From positions 1 through 5,223 of the forward strand of contig NZ_DATJPM010000013.1 of assembly GCF_035506375.1 (NCBI RefSeq): a DNA stretch of 5,223 nucleotides. The letters are read 5' to 3'. Within the stretch, counting starts at the first letter, position 1. Every line of letters starts with the position of its first letter. This document shows positions 1 to 4,447 of this stretch, one piece after another. The translations under genes were made by a program, and so were the position numbers. This stretch comes from Methanocella sp. Lineage in GTDB: Archaea > Halobacteriota > Methanocellia > Methanocellales > Methanocellaceae. The notes under the pieces are model-generated. The model saw nothing but the letters and a program-made list of their open reading frames with translations, did no database searches and had not been told where the DNA came from.

Positions 1-332
1 TGACCCTTATAATTTATTTAATATGCTTTCTCTAGTGTTTCAAATAATTTAGTGGGGTCCGTGCCTTTGGGAGGTTGTTTCGTGTTTTGACGTGAAAGCA
101 TCCACTTTAGTGTGGTTCGTGCCCCTTACGTGGGACTAAAAAATAATTCGTGTTTTCGTGTTGAAAAACCGGACAAATCAGCGAACCACACAAACAAAGG
201 ACAAACGATTACATAACAAACACGGAACTACCGGCCCCTATGGTTAAGTACACTCCGAGACGGCATAACGGGAAAAAGGCAAGAAAAAAATAGGACACTT
301 CCCCAAACCGCTATATTTTTAATTATAATTTT
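1..332. other. Non-coding 5' flank with short degenerate repeats
   Basis: I see no supportable gene here. The first three bases (TGA) could be the stop of a plus-strand gene ending at the window edge, but nothing else supports that. The stretch is rich in short words such as TTCGTG and GTGTTT, treated under the repeat entry, and becomes A-rich towards 270-300. A 17-codon basic reading frame at 240-293 has no ribosome binding site. The region most likely combines an intergenic spacer with decayed dispersed repeats. Confidence 0.5.
50..191. repeat. Cluster of short direct and inverted repeats
   Basis: Three relations can be read directly. A 16-nt word at 50-65 (TAGTGGGGTCCGTGCC) recurs at 108-123 with two mismatches. 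The 10-mer TTCGTGTTTT occurs at 79-88 and again at 147-156. GTGTGGTTCG at 110-119 has its exact reverse complement at 182-191, so those arms could pair across about 60 nt. Copies are few and unevenly spaced, which argues against CRISPR. From memory, TTCGTG-rich intergenic repeats occur in various bacteria and archaea; this may be a decayed copy, but that is inference. Confidence 0.45.
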
Positions 333-350
333 GAAAAAAGTTTAGATAAT
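333..350 (+). promoter_or_regulatory. Archaeal BRE/TATA promoter of the proline-rich gene
   Basis: A purine stretch GAAAAAAG (333-340, BRE-like) is followed directly by TTTAGATAAT (341-350, TATA-like). The expected start about 25 nt downstream of the box centre falls near 370, giving a leader of roughly 12 nt that just contains the GAGG at 372-375. The agreement of all three elements makes this one of the better promoter calls in the window. Confidence 0.5.
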
Positions 351-371
351 GCATTTGAAATAACCTAAAAC

Positions 372-375
372 GAGG
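372..375 (+). promoter_or_regulatory. Ribosome binding site of the proline-rich gene
   Basis: GAGG lies six bases before the ATG at 382 and matches the core of the archaeal anti-Shine-Dalgarno complement. It supports the ATG at 382 as the start. Confidence 0.6.
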
Positions 376-381
376 CAAAAC

Positions 382-654
382 ATGAGTAACAAGATCATAG
401 CTTTATTGCTTTCCTTATTCGTGCTCGCTATGGCGTTAGCCATACAGCCAGTGTCCAGCCAGTCGGGCATATCATATAACCCGAACCAGAACTACGGCCA
501 CTTACCGCCAATCCCGAGCCCGCCCGCACGGCCCTCCGTCCCGGCATTTCCCGCCATTCCCTGGCCATGGAAACCAACGCTAACCCCGGTGCCCGTGCCA
601 ACGCTAACGGCTACTCCGCCGCCGCAAATGCATCCCCCGCCGAAAGTAGGTTAA
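382..654 (+). CDS. Small secreted proline-rich protein, function unknown
   Basis: I do not recognise a family. The 90-residue product starts with a classic signal peptide: a short n-region with Lys4, a hydrophobic core at about 5-21, and a likely cleavage near residue 26 (VSS before Gln27). The mature part of about 64 residues contains 21 prolines, mostly as PP, xP and PxP units, a WPW motif at 61-63 and PPP runs at 79-81 and 85-87. The whole protein has no Asp or Glu, so the mature chain is slightly basic. No cysteine is present, so it is neither a lipoprotein nor disulfide-bonded. Such a chain would be extended (polyproline-II-like) outside the membrane: a cell-surface linker or envelope peptide, or less likely a secreted bioactive peptide. 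GAGG, a TATA-like box and GC-rich codon ends support a real gene. It stands alone and converges on the MazG-type gene. Confidence 0.7.
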   Translation: MSNKIIALLLSLFVLAMALAIQPVSSQSGISYNPNQNYGHLPPIPSPPARPSVPAFPAIPWPWKPTLTPVPVPTLTATPPPQMHPPPKVG

Positions 655-668
655 TCCTCTCCGGTAAG

Positions 669-673
669 AAAAA
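669..673 (-). terminator. T-tract terminator of the MazG-type gene
   Basis: An A5 run on the plus strand reads as T5 on the minus strand, about 30 nt beyond the stop of the pyrophosphohydrolase. Archaeal RNA polymerase terminates at short T-rich tracts without needing a hairpin. The tract is short, so the call is weak. Confidence 0.3.
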
Positions 674-703
674 CGGTCGATCAGGCCATAGAATCGTAGG
701 GCT

Positions 704-1075
704 TTAGGTCCACTTACAATATTTTTTATTCGAGCCTCTTGCCGTCTCTACAGGATACTTAGCGGCGTTCTTTTCGAGCTTCCTCTCGAACGCCTTCGTC
801 AGGTCGATATCGTACTTCTGCCCCAGCCTTAATAAGAAAAACAGTACGTCGGCTATTTCATCCTCGACCTCCTCCCGCCCCCGGGCATCGTGGAATATCG
901 CCTCCACCTCATCCGGCGACTTGAAGCGGAACAGGTCCAGCAGCTCCCCGGCCTCCGTGCTCACGCCGATGGCCAGGTCCTTGGCATTATGGTACTGGTC
1001 CCAGTCACGGGCCTCGCAAAAGGCCTGGACTTGGGATTTCAGGTCGAAAATAGCGGTAGTCGAATCATTAAGCAT
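704..1075 (-). CDS. MazG-type nucleotide pyrophosphohydrolase
   Basis: This 123-residue protein belongs to the all-alpha NTP pyrophosphohydrolase (MazG/dCTPase-like) superfamily. Members hydrolyse nucleoside triphosphates, often non-canonical ones or dCTP, to the monophosphate and pyrophosphate in the cytoplasm, cleaning the nucleotide pool. The Mg2+-binding signature is visible: EAGE at 41-44 (E41, E44) and EIAD at 73-76 (E73, D76), that is ExxE followed by ExxD. Other family-like pieces are RDW at 23-25, AKDLA at 31-35 and KYP at 106-108. The length suits the short single-domain subgroup. The longest frame begins at a TTG (1096), but ATG 1075 gives the usual family N-terminus, and the TATA-like box at 1109-1117 would start RNA near 1087, downstream of that TTG. 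Exact substrate cannot be told from sequence. No operon partner: it converges on the proline-rich gene and diverges from the toxin-antitoxin-like pair. Confidence 0.88.
   Translation of the reverse strand: MLNDSTTAIFDLKSQVQAFCEARDWDQYHNAKDLAIGVSTEAGELLDLFRFKSPDEVEAIFHDARGREEVEDEIADVLFFLLRLGQKYDIDLTKAFERKLEKNAAKYPVETARGSNKKYCKWT
722..727 (+). terminator. T-tract terminator of the proline-rich gene
   Basis: A T6 run (ATTTTTTATT context) lies about 70 nt after the stop of the proline-rich gene, inside the 3' end of the convergent pyrophosphohydrolase gene. The two convergent transcripts would therefore overlap slightly. The run also encodes Lys-Lys codons on the other strand, so it may be coincidental. 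Confidence 0.3.
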
Positions 1076-1108
1076 AATTATCAATCTCACATCCAATTGG
1101 TATCATAG

Positions 1109-1124
1109 CATTATAGCATTTTCG
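1109..1124 (-). promoter_or_regulatory. BRE/TATA promoter of the MazG-type gene
   Basis: On the minus strand CGAAAAT (1118-1124) precedes GCTATAATG (1109-1117). The predicted start near 1087 leaves about 12 nt of leader before the ATG at 1075, which supports that start over the upstream TTG. Confidence 0.4.
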
Positions 1125-1222
1125 AGATTATTTTCAAGATACGCATACACTATTTATTAATTACATTATTTTGTATTTAAGTTATTTAATTTCTACCCAG
1201 TTAAAGGTCGTGATAATATAAG

Positions 1223-1268
1223 CCAATTATTTATTTATTGGAAAAAGATATACTTATATATACAGGGG
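1223..1268 (+). promoter_or_regulatory. Promoter/operator region of the toxin-antitoxin-like pair
   Basis: CCAAT (1223-1227) and ATTGG (1237-1241) form a 5-bp inverted repeat around an AT-rich centre. Two TATA candidates exist: TTATTTATT (1231-1239), predicting RNA near 1260, and the box in TATACTTATATA (1249-1260) behind the purine-rich GAAAAAGA (1241-1248), predicting RNA near 1277-1283. AGGGGA at 1264-1269 would be a weak ribosome binding site for TTG 1276, seen only on the longer transcript. The inverted repeat overlaps the first box, so it could be an autoregulatory site for the AbrB-fold protein (inference). Confidence 0.35.
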
Positions 1269-1275
1269 ATATGCT

Positions 1276-1521
1276 TTGCATGATATTCACAATATCCCCA
1301 TTAGTATAATAATGCATGCTGCTGAAGCGTTGATCAGACGATTTAAATTAGATGTGATAGATGCCGAGCATTATATCAAAACCGCAAAGATCATCAAGCA
1401 TTTCGAAAAAGATGGCAACATTGGCATACTAGAAAGCTACGTCGGTGGTTGCAAAATACAATTCGTATGTACGATAAGAGAAAATATCCTATACTTAATA
1501 ACGGTTGAGGAATGCAAATGA
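1276..1521 (+). CDS. DUF4258-like putative toxin of a toxin-antitoxin pair
   Basis: The 81-residue product resembles the DUF4258 family of small proteins, presumed to have a RelE/MqsR-like toxin fold. The family pattern of a first strand ending in Ser, then HA and basic residues, can be traced: ISIIMHA at 9-15 with H14, RR at 21-22, a second helix around 26-33 leading to an 'IKTAKII' segment, then two strands around 'CKIQFVCTI' and 'LYLITVEEC' near the C-terminus. These would be an RNase-type toxin if active, but no nuclease residue can be proven here. Start choice: TTG 1276 keeps the first beta strand and has AGGGGA upstream; the first in-frame ATG (1312) would delete that strand. The gene is visibly more AT-rich than its neighbours, fitting a mobile module. 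Its stop overlaps the start of the next gene (ATGA). Toxin-first order is as in mqsRA. Family call moderate, toxin role inferred from family and context. Confidence 0.65.
   Translation: MHDIHNIPISIIMHAAEALIRRFKLDVIDAEHYIKTAKIIKHFEKDGNIGILESYVGGCKIQFVCTIRENILYLITVEECK
1505..1510 (+). promoter_or_regulatory. Ribosome binding site choosing the antitoxin start
   Basis: TTGAGG lies inside the end of the toxin-like gene, seven bases before the ATG at 1518 but only one base before the ATG at 1512. The spacing favours 1518, which also gives the ATGA stop-start overlap typical of coupled translation. Confidence 0.6.
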
Positions 1522-1805
1522 GCTCATGCCCGATATGCAATACGCCCATGAAAAAAGAGCGAAGGGAAATTGAAAAGGGGTTATATGCCCAGGTCGAAGT
1601 ATGTACCAAATGCCAGGATGAATGGCTGGACATGAAAGCCTACGAAGAGCTGTATCAATATTACAATAGAAAGACATTCAAGATCGGCGGAAGCCTTGCA
1701 ATCCGAATACCAAAAGACCTGGCAGAAGTCGTTGGGATAAAAGAAGGTACCAGAGTGAAGTTCGCTGTTAAGGATAAGAAACTGGTCATCGAAGCAATAT
1801 CATGA
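1518..1805 (+). CDS. YgiT-type zinc finger fused to AbrB/MazE domain, putative antitoxin
   Basis: The 95-residue product has two parts. Residues 1-46 form a zinc-binding module with C4-P-I-C7 and C29-T-K-C32, 21 residues between the pairs, followed by a short helix (DEWLDMKAYEEL). This resembles the N-terminal toxin-binding, zinc-carrying half of MqsA/YgiT antitoxins. Residues about 52-95 are a swapped-hairpin AbrB/MazE/SpoVT domain, with the hallmark order 'GGSLAIRIPKDLAE', 'GIKEGTRVKF' and 'KKLVIEAI'; these domains dimerise and bind palindromic DNA. MqsA itself carries a helix-turn-helix at this place, so the DNA-binding half is exchanged. It would neutralise the product of the overlapping upstream gene through the zinc module and repress the shared promoter through the AbrB dimer (inference). 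ATG 1518 is preferred over ATG 1512 because of the TTGAGG spacing. Alternative: a stand-alone AbrB-type regulator. Confidence 0.8.
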   Translation: MSSCPICNTPMKKERREIEKGLYAQVEVCTKCQDEWLDMKAYEELYQYYNRKTFKIGGSLAIRIPKDLAEVVGIKEGTRVKFAVKDKKLVIEAIS

Positions 1806-1857
1806 GTTAATATTTGATTAGTTTCTTAATGCACTTGCCCTTTATTTATCTTGAGCG

Positions 1858-1880
1858 AAAAGAAAAATTAAGAAAAAGGA
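1858..1880 (-). terminator. Double T-tract terminator of the TPR gene
   Basis: On the minus strand two T5 tracts (complement of A5 at 1863-1867 and 1873-1877), flanked by further T-rich sequence, lie about 20-35 nt past the TAA of the TPR gene. This fits archaeal intrinsic termination. No comparably clear T-tract serves the plus-strand antitoxin gene in the 90-bp convergent gap. Confidence 0.45.
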
Positions 1881-1895
1881 TAAATAATTTAATGA

Positions 1896-2864
1896 TTATT
1901 TCTTCGCCTTTGCCTTAGCAGCAGGCTTAGCTTTTACACCAGTTGCCTTCTTGACCGGCTTTTTCGCCGCGGCCGTCTTCTTGACGGGCTTGGCCTTAAC
2001 CGCGGCCGTCTTCTTGACCGGCTTCGCCTTAACGGCGGCTTTCTTCACCACTTTACCCTTAACGGCGGCCGTCTTTGGCTTCGCCGTCTTCTTCACAACT
2101 TTCTTTGTTACCATTGCTTTCTGTTTCTCCTTTAAAGCTTTCATATCAAATGATTCTTGTTTATCGAGATCATCCATCAGGTCCCTGGCATCCTGGTCTT
2201 TTGGCGACTCAAGTAGCACTATATCAAGCTGCTCGCGGGCGAGGCCGTACTTCTCCTGCCCGATATAGGCTCTCGCCAGGTTCCTGCGTGCGTCGAGGTC
2301 ATCCGGGTCCAGTTTCAGGACCCGCTGCAGCTCATCGATGGCCTTGCTCCGCTCGCCGGTCTCCAGGTACCAGATGCCCAGGTTATAGCGCGCGTCGGCG
2401 AACTTCGGGTCGATCCTGAGCGCTTCCTTGAGCGTCGCGACGGCCTCGTCGTTCCTGCCGTTCATGAAATAGACGTTCGCCAGGTAAAACCGCGACTCCG
2501 TATCTTTCTTGTCGACCTTCACGGCCCCTTCCAGCTCCCGCTGTGCGTCCTTCGTCTTCCCCATGTTCAGGTAGACCAGCGCCAGCGACGTCCTGGGCTC
2601 GACCGAGTTCGGGTCCAGATTTACTGCGGCCTTAAGCTCTTTTATGCTGTTCTTCGTGTCGCCCGTTTCGTTGTATGCCAGCCCCAGGCCGAAATGCGCG
2701 GGCGCATACTCTTTATTGATCTTTAGCATTTCTTTGAAGCTCTCTATCGCCATGTCGAAGTTGCCCATGTGCATGTTTATCTGTGCCTTACCGATAAGAG
2801 CTACGGCGTCTTCGAGTTTTTCATTCGTTATATCCGGTGATTTTTTAGTCGCGCGTTTAACCAT
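1896..2864 (-). CDS. Six-TPR protein with lysine-rich histone-H1-like tail
   Basis: The 322-residue protein has no signal peptide or membrane segment and is probably cytoplasmic. Residues about 19-222 hold six tetratricopeptide repeats with an almost exact 34-residue period (19-52, 53-86, 87-120, 121-154, 155-188, 189-222). Each shows the usual small/aromatic positions (for example GLGLAYNETGD, NLGIWYLETGE), and most end in a DP-like turn. TPR arrays are protein-binding scaffolds. After an acidic linker (229-240) comes an 80-residue tail of almost only Lys, Ala, Val, Pro and Thr, built from units like VKAKPVKKTAA. Such tails occur in eukaryotic histone H1 and bacterial H1-like proteins and bind nucleic acid through charge. 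Adapter between chromatin, RNA or another polyanion and a partner protein is inference. The frame opens at TTG 2873, but the predicted RNA start near 2874 and the ATG at 2864 favour the shorter form. Single gene with its own promoter. Confidence 0.88.
   Translation of the reverse strand: MVKRATKKSPDITNEKLEDAVALIGKAQINMHMGNFDMAIESFKEMLKINKEYAPAHFGLGLAYNETGDTKNSIKELKAAVNLDPNSVEPRTSLALVYLNMGKTKDAQRELEGAVKVDKKDTESRFYLANVYFMNGRNDEAVATLKEALRIDPKFADARYNLGIWYLETGERSKAIDELQRVLKLDPDDLDARRNLARAYIGQEKYGLAREQLDIVLLESPKDQDARDLMDDLDKQESFDMKALKEKQKAMVTKKVVKKTAKPKTAAVKGKVVKKAAVKAKPVKKTAAVKAKPVKKTAAAKKPVKKATGVKAKPAAKAKAKK
1968..2033 (-). repeat. 33-bp tandem repeat coding for the lysine-rich tail
   Basis: Two adjacent 33-bp units (1968-2000 and 2001-2033) differ at only two bases. 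On the coding strand both differences are third-codon changes (GCC/GCG for Ala, CCC/CCG for Pro), so both units encode VKAKPVKKTAA. Weaker relatives continue on both sides over about 1905-2095. This is coding sequence that probably grows and shrinks by slippage or recombination. Confidence 0.85.
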
Positions 2865-2892
2865 AAAGACCAATTGCTATACTTATTTGTCG

Positions 2893-2914
2893 TTATTATT
2901 TAAGTCTCTTTTTC
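2893..2914 (-). promoter_or_regulatory. BRE/TATA promoter of the TPR gene
   Basis: On the minus strand GAAAAAGAGA (2905-2914) precedes CTTAAATAATAA (2893-2904). The predicted RNA start is near 2874, about 10 nt before ATG 2864, so the transcript would have a very short leader. The BRE-like word GAAAAAGA also occurs at 1241-1248 before the toxin-like gene. Another AT-rich string (around 2922-2932) could be an alternative box. Confidence 0.45.
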
Positions 2915-2944
2915 TATAATCCTATATATATCATACATAGAGCC

Positions 2945-2960
2945 ATGTTCATGTGGACAT
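2945..2960. other. Imperfect palindrome in the spacer behind the kinase-like gene
   Basis: ATGTTCATGTGGACAT matches its own reverse complement at 12 of 16 positions (outer ATGT/ACAT arms perfect). It lies about 80 bp upstream of the TPR start in a roughly 200-bp spacer (2865-3064) that otherwise holds the TPR promoter and the kinase-gene terminator. It could be an operator, but a match of this quality also occurs by chance. Confidence 0.15.
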
Positions 2961-3036
2961 TTAATATGTGAATTTTAAATAGACTTGATAACAGAACAAA
3001 TGTGAAAATGAAGTACAATACGAAAGTTGAAAGCTT

Positions 3037-3042
3037 AAAAAA
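3037..3042 (-). terminator. T6-tract terminator of the kinase-like gene
   Basis: The A6 run reads as T6 on the minus strand, about 23 nt after the TAA at 3065-3067. It separates the kinase-like gene from the downstream TPR gene, which has its own promoter, so the two are probably not one operon. Confidence 0.35.
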
Positions 3043-3064
3043 TGAGCACGCACTATATTTAACA

Positions 3065-4327
3065 TTAAGGATAAACGGGCTCCGGCTCCGGCACCGCCTG
3101 CGCCTCGATCGCGGGCAAAGTGATCACGAACTCGCTACCCTTCTTATAATCCCCCGGCACACGGTTCTCCACGCGAATATCCCCGCCCAGCCTATCCAGC
3201 ACCAGCTTAACCAGAAACATCGGCAGCGCTTTTCCATGCGCCTGCGTGATACCAAGGTGAAACGTAAACAATTCATCCTTCGTATCATCGGGTATTTCCT
3301 GGGAATTATCGATGATGGAGACCGTGTAGTAAGGCTGCATATCGATGTTAACCTTATCCACATTGATATCCAGAGTCACGTCGCCGCGGGAGCACATAAT
3401 GGCGTTGTTGATGAGCGTATAGAACACGTCCTCCAGCACGGCGCTGCCATTCACCATCCGGCCCATCAGCGGTGTATAGTGGATATTCACGCTCTTCGTC
3501 TGCGGCCAGCTCACGTCTTTGATGGCCTCCTCGATGAGGCCGTCCAGGTCCAGCGTCTCGACCGGCAGGTCCTCACTTAGAGTATGGTGCAGGATACGGA
3601 CGTTATCGACGATGGTCTCGCTTTCTTCCACGTCCCGCTTCACGCCCTTCACGGTATCCCGGGCATCCCGGTCCAGCCCCGGTATCGACAGGACCGTCTC
3701 CAGGTCATCGAGCATTATCTTGTTCAAGGTCTTCAGGTCGTGCTCGATGATGTCCAGGTACATCGACGCCTGGCGGCTCATGTCCAGGTTCAGCTCGCAC
3801 AGCCGGCCCACGGCAATGGCCGATGAACAGCGCTCCGCCGCGACCTGCAGTATCTCCAGCTCCAGCTCGCTGAATAAATGCGTGCTCCGCCAGTCGACGT
3901 GCAGCACTCCGATGGCCTCGCCGCCGTAGAGCATGGGGACGCCGAGGGTCGAATGAATGCCGGCACGCTTTACGTAAGGGTTTATCACGATCGGGTCCGC
4001 CTGGGCGTCCTGGACGTAGATATGCCGCTTTGTTTCAGCGATCTTACCCTCGAACCCCTGGCCTATCGGCACGGTGAAACGCTGCGTCTCCTCCTCGCCG
4101 GTCCCCAGCGCCATGAACGAGGCCAGATTATCGCCCTCCCGGATATGCAGAACGGCCGCGTCGGCCTTAAAAAGATCGATGAGAGTCTGGAGGATCTCGT
4201 AGAGCTGCTCTTCGGCGTCCGCCGCGTCGTAGCCGCTCATCCCGATGTCGAGCACGGCCTGCAGCGACTCGTTCGCGCTGTCAAGCTGTTTCTGAAGACT
4301 GCCCCGGTCTTCCTGCTTTCCCATCAT
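3065..4327 (-). CDS. Soluble GAF-domain histidine-kinase-like protein with degenerate ATP site
   Basis: The 420-residue protein has no membrane segment, so it should sense something in the cytoplasm. Residues about 7-30 look like a coiled coil. Residues about 35-175 form a GAF domain (ADAAVLHIR, VPIGQGFEGKIAE, LGVPMLYGGEAIGVLHVDW), which binds small ligands or cofactors. The following helix carries IIEHDLKT with H196 as candidate phosphoacceptor; it is like a HisKA H-box without the usual Pro after Thr. An HATPase-like domain follows at about 255-406: N-box LINNAI at 305-310 with N307/N308, a G1 region IIDNSQEIP at 338-346 lacking the DxGxG glycines, DELFTFHLG at 351-359, and a G2 region GKALPM at 365-370 in place of GxGLGL, then a good LGGDI...GSEFVITLP end. 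ATP binding is therefore doubtful. No response regulator is in the window. ATG 4327 or the adjacent ATG 4324 may start it; a weak GGGG lies at 4337-4340. Confidence 0.85.
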   Translation of the reverse strand: MMGKQEDRGSLQKQLDSANESLQAVLDIGMSGYDAADAEEQLYEILQTLIDLFKADAAVLHIREGDNLASFMALGTGEEETQRFTVPIGQGFEGKIAETKRHIYVQDAQADPIVINPYVKRAGIHSTLGVPMLYGGEAIGVLHVDWRSTHLFSELELEILQVAAERCSSAIAVGRLCELNLDMSRQASMYLDIIEHDLKTLNKIMLDDLETVLSIPGLDRDARDTVKGVKRDVEESETIVDNVRILHHTLSEDLPVETLDLDGLIEEAIKDVSWPQTKSVNIHYTPLMGRMVNGSAVLEDVFYTLINNAIMCSRGDVTLDINVDKVNIDMQPYYTVSIIDNSQEIPDDTKDELFTFHLGITQAHGKALPMFLVKLVLDRLGGDIRVENRVPGDYKKGSEFVITLPAIEAQAVPEPEPVYP

Positions 4328-4360
4328 CCCGTCTAACCCCGAGAATAGATTTACCCGCGG

Positions 4361-4381
4361 ATATAAAAACGCATATAAAAA
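4361..4381 (-). promoter_or_regulatory. Tandem TATA-like boxes of the kinase-like gene
   Basis: The 9-mer ATATAAAAA occurs exactly twice on the plus strand, at 4361-4369 and 4373-4381, reading TTTTTATAT on the minus strand, 12 bp apart. The proximal box predicts RNA near 4340 (leader about 12 nt), the distal one near 4352. The distal copy may be a second promoter or part of a regulator site. Confidence 0.45.
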
Positions 4382-4407
4382 TTAATGGGGAATGGCGGTA
4401 GCTTATC

Positions 4408-4423
4408 GAAAGACGGATAAAGC
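4408..4423 (+). promoter_or_regulatory. Weak promoter of the methyltransferase gene, possibly leaderless
   Basis: CGAAAG (4408-4413) followed by GGATAAAG (about 4415-4422) is a poor BRE/TATA candidate that would start RNA at roughly 4443-4448, right at the ATG. No Shine-Dalgarno sequence precedes the ATG, so a leaderless mRNA is plausible. The more TATA-like CTTATACATATA (4430-4441) is too close to the ATG to serve this start. Confidence 0.25.
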
Positions 4424-4447
4424 TTCATTCTTATACATATAGCCGTC

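Noticed and set aside
50..191. CRISPR array
   Set aside because: There are only two imperfect copies of each word, with unequal spacing and no uniform spacers.
240..293. 17-codon basic micro-ORF starting MVKYTPRRHNGKKARKK
   Set aside because: It has no ribosome binding site and no promoter placed for it; the Lys-rich end comes from a plain A-rich stretch.
1076..1096. TTG 1096 as start of the MazG-type gene
   Set aside because: It adds seven residues that do not look like the family and lies upstream of the RNA start predicted from the TATA-like box; ATG 1075 fits better.
890..1160. Plus-strand frames at 890-1108 and 921-1160
   Set aside because: They lie opposite the MazG-type gene with its intact ExxE and ExxD metal sites and show no signals of their own.
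1394..1677. Minus-strand frames at 1394-1633 and 1495-1677
   Set aside because: They lie opposite the toxin-antitoxin-like pair and have no recognisable domain.
704..1805. A classic mazEF-mazG operon linking the pyrophosphohydrolase with the AbrB/MazE-fold antitoxin
   Set aside because: The pyrophosphohydrolase is on the opposite strand with its own promoter, and the toxin-like protein resembles DUF4258, not MazF.
1951..2419. Plus-strand frames opposite the TPR gene, including a hydrophobic one at 1951-2268
   Set aside because: The hydrophobic Phe/Leu/Ala/Thr pattern is simply the complement of the Lys/Ala tail codons, not a membrane protein.
2865..2873. TTG 2873 as start of the TPR gene
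   Set aside because: It sits at the predicted RNA 5' end; ATG 2864 three codons later is the more ordinary start.
3002..4336. Plus-strand open frames at 3002-3580, 3519-3929, 3584-3826 and 3878-4336
   Set aside because: They lie opposite the well-supported GAF/kinase-like gene, consist of Arg/Ser/His-rich mirror composition and show no domain; GC-rich codons on the other strand keep them open.
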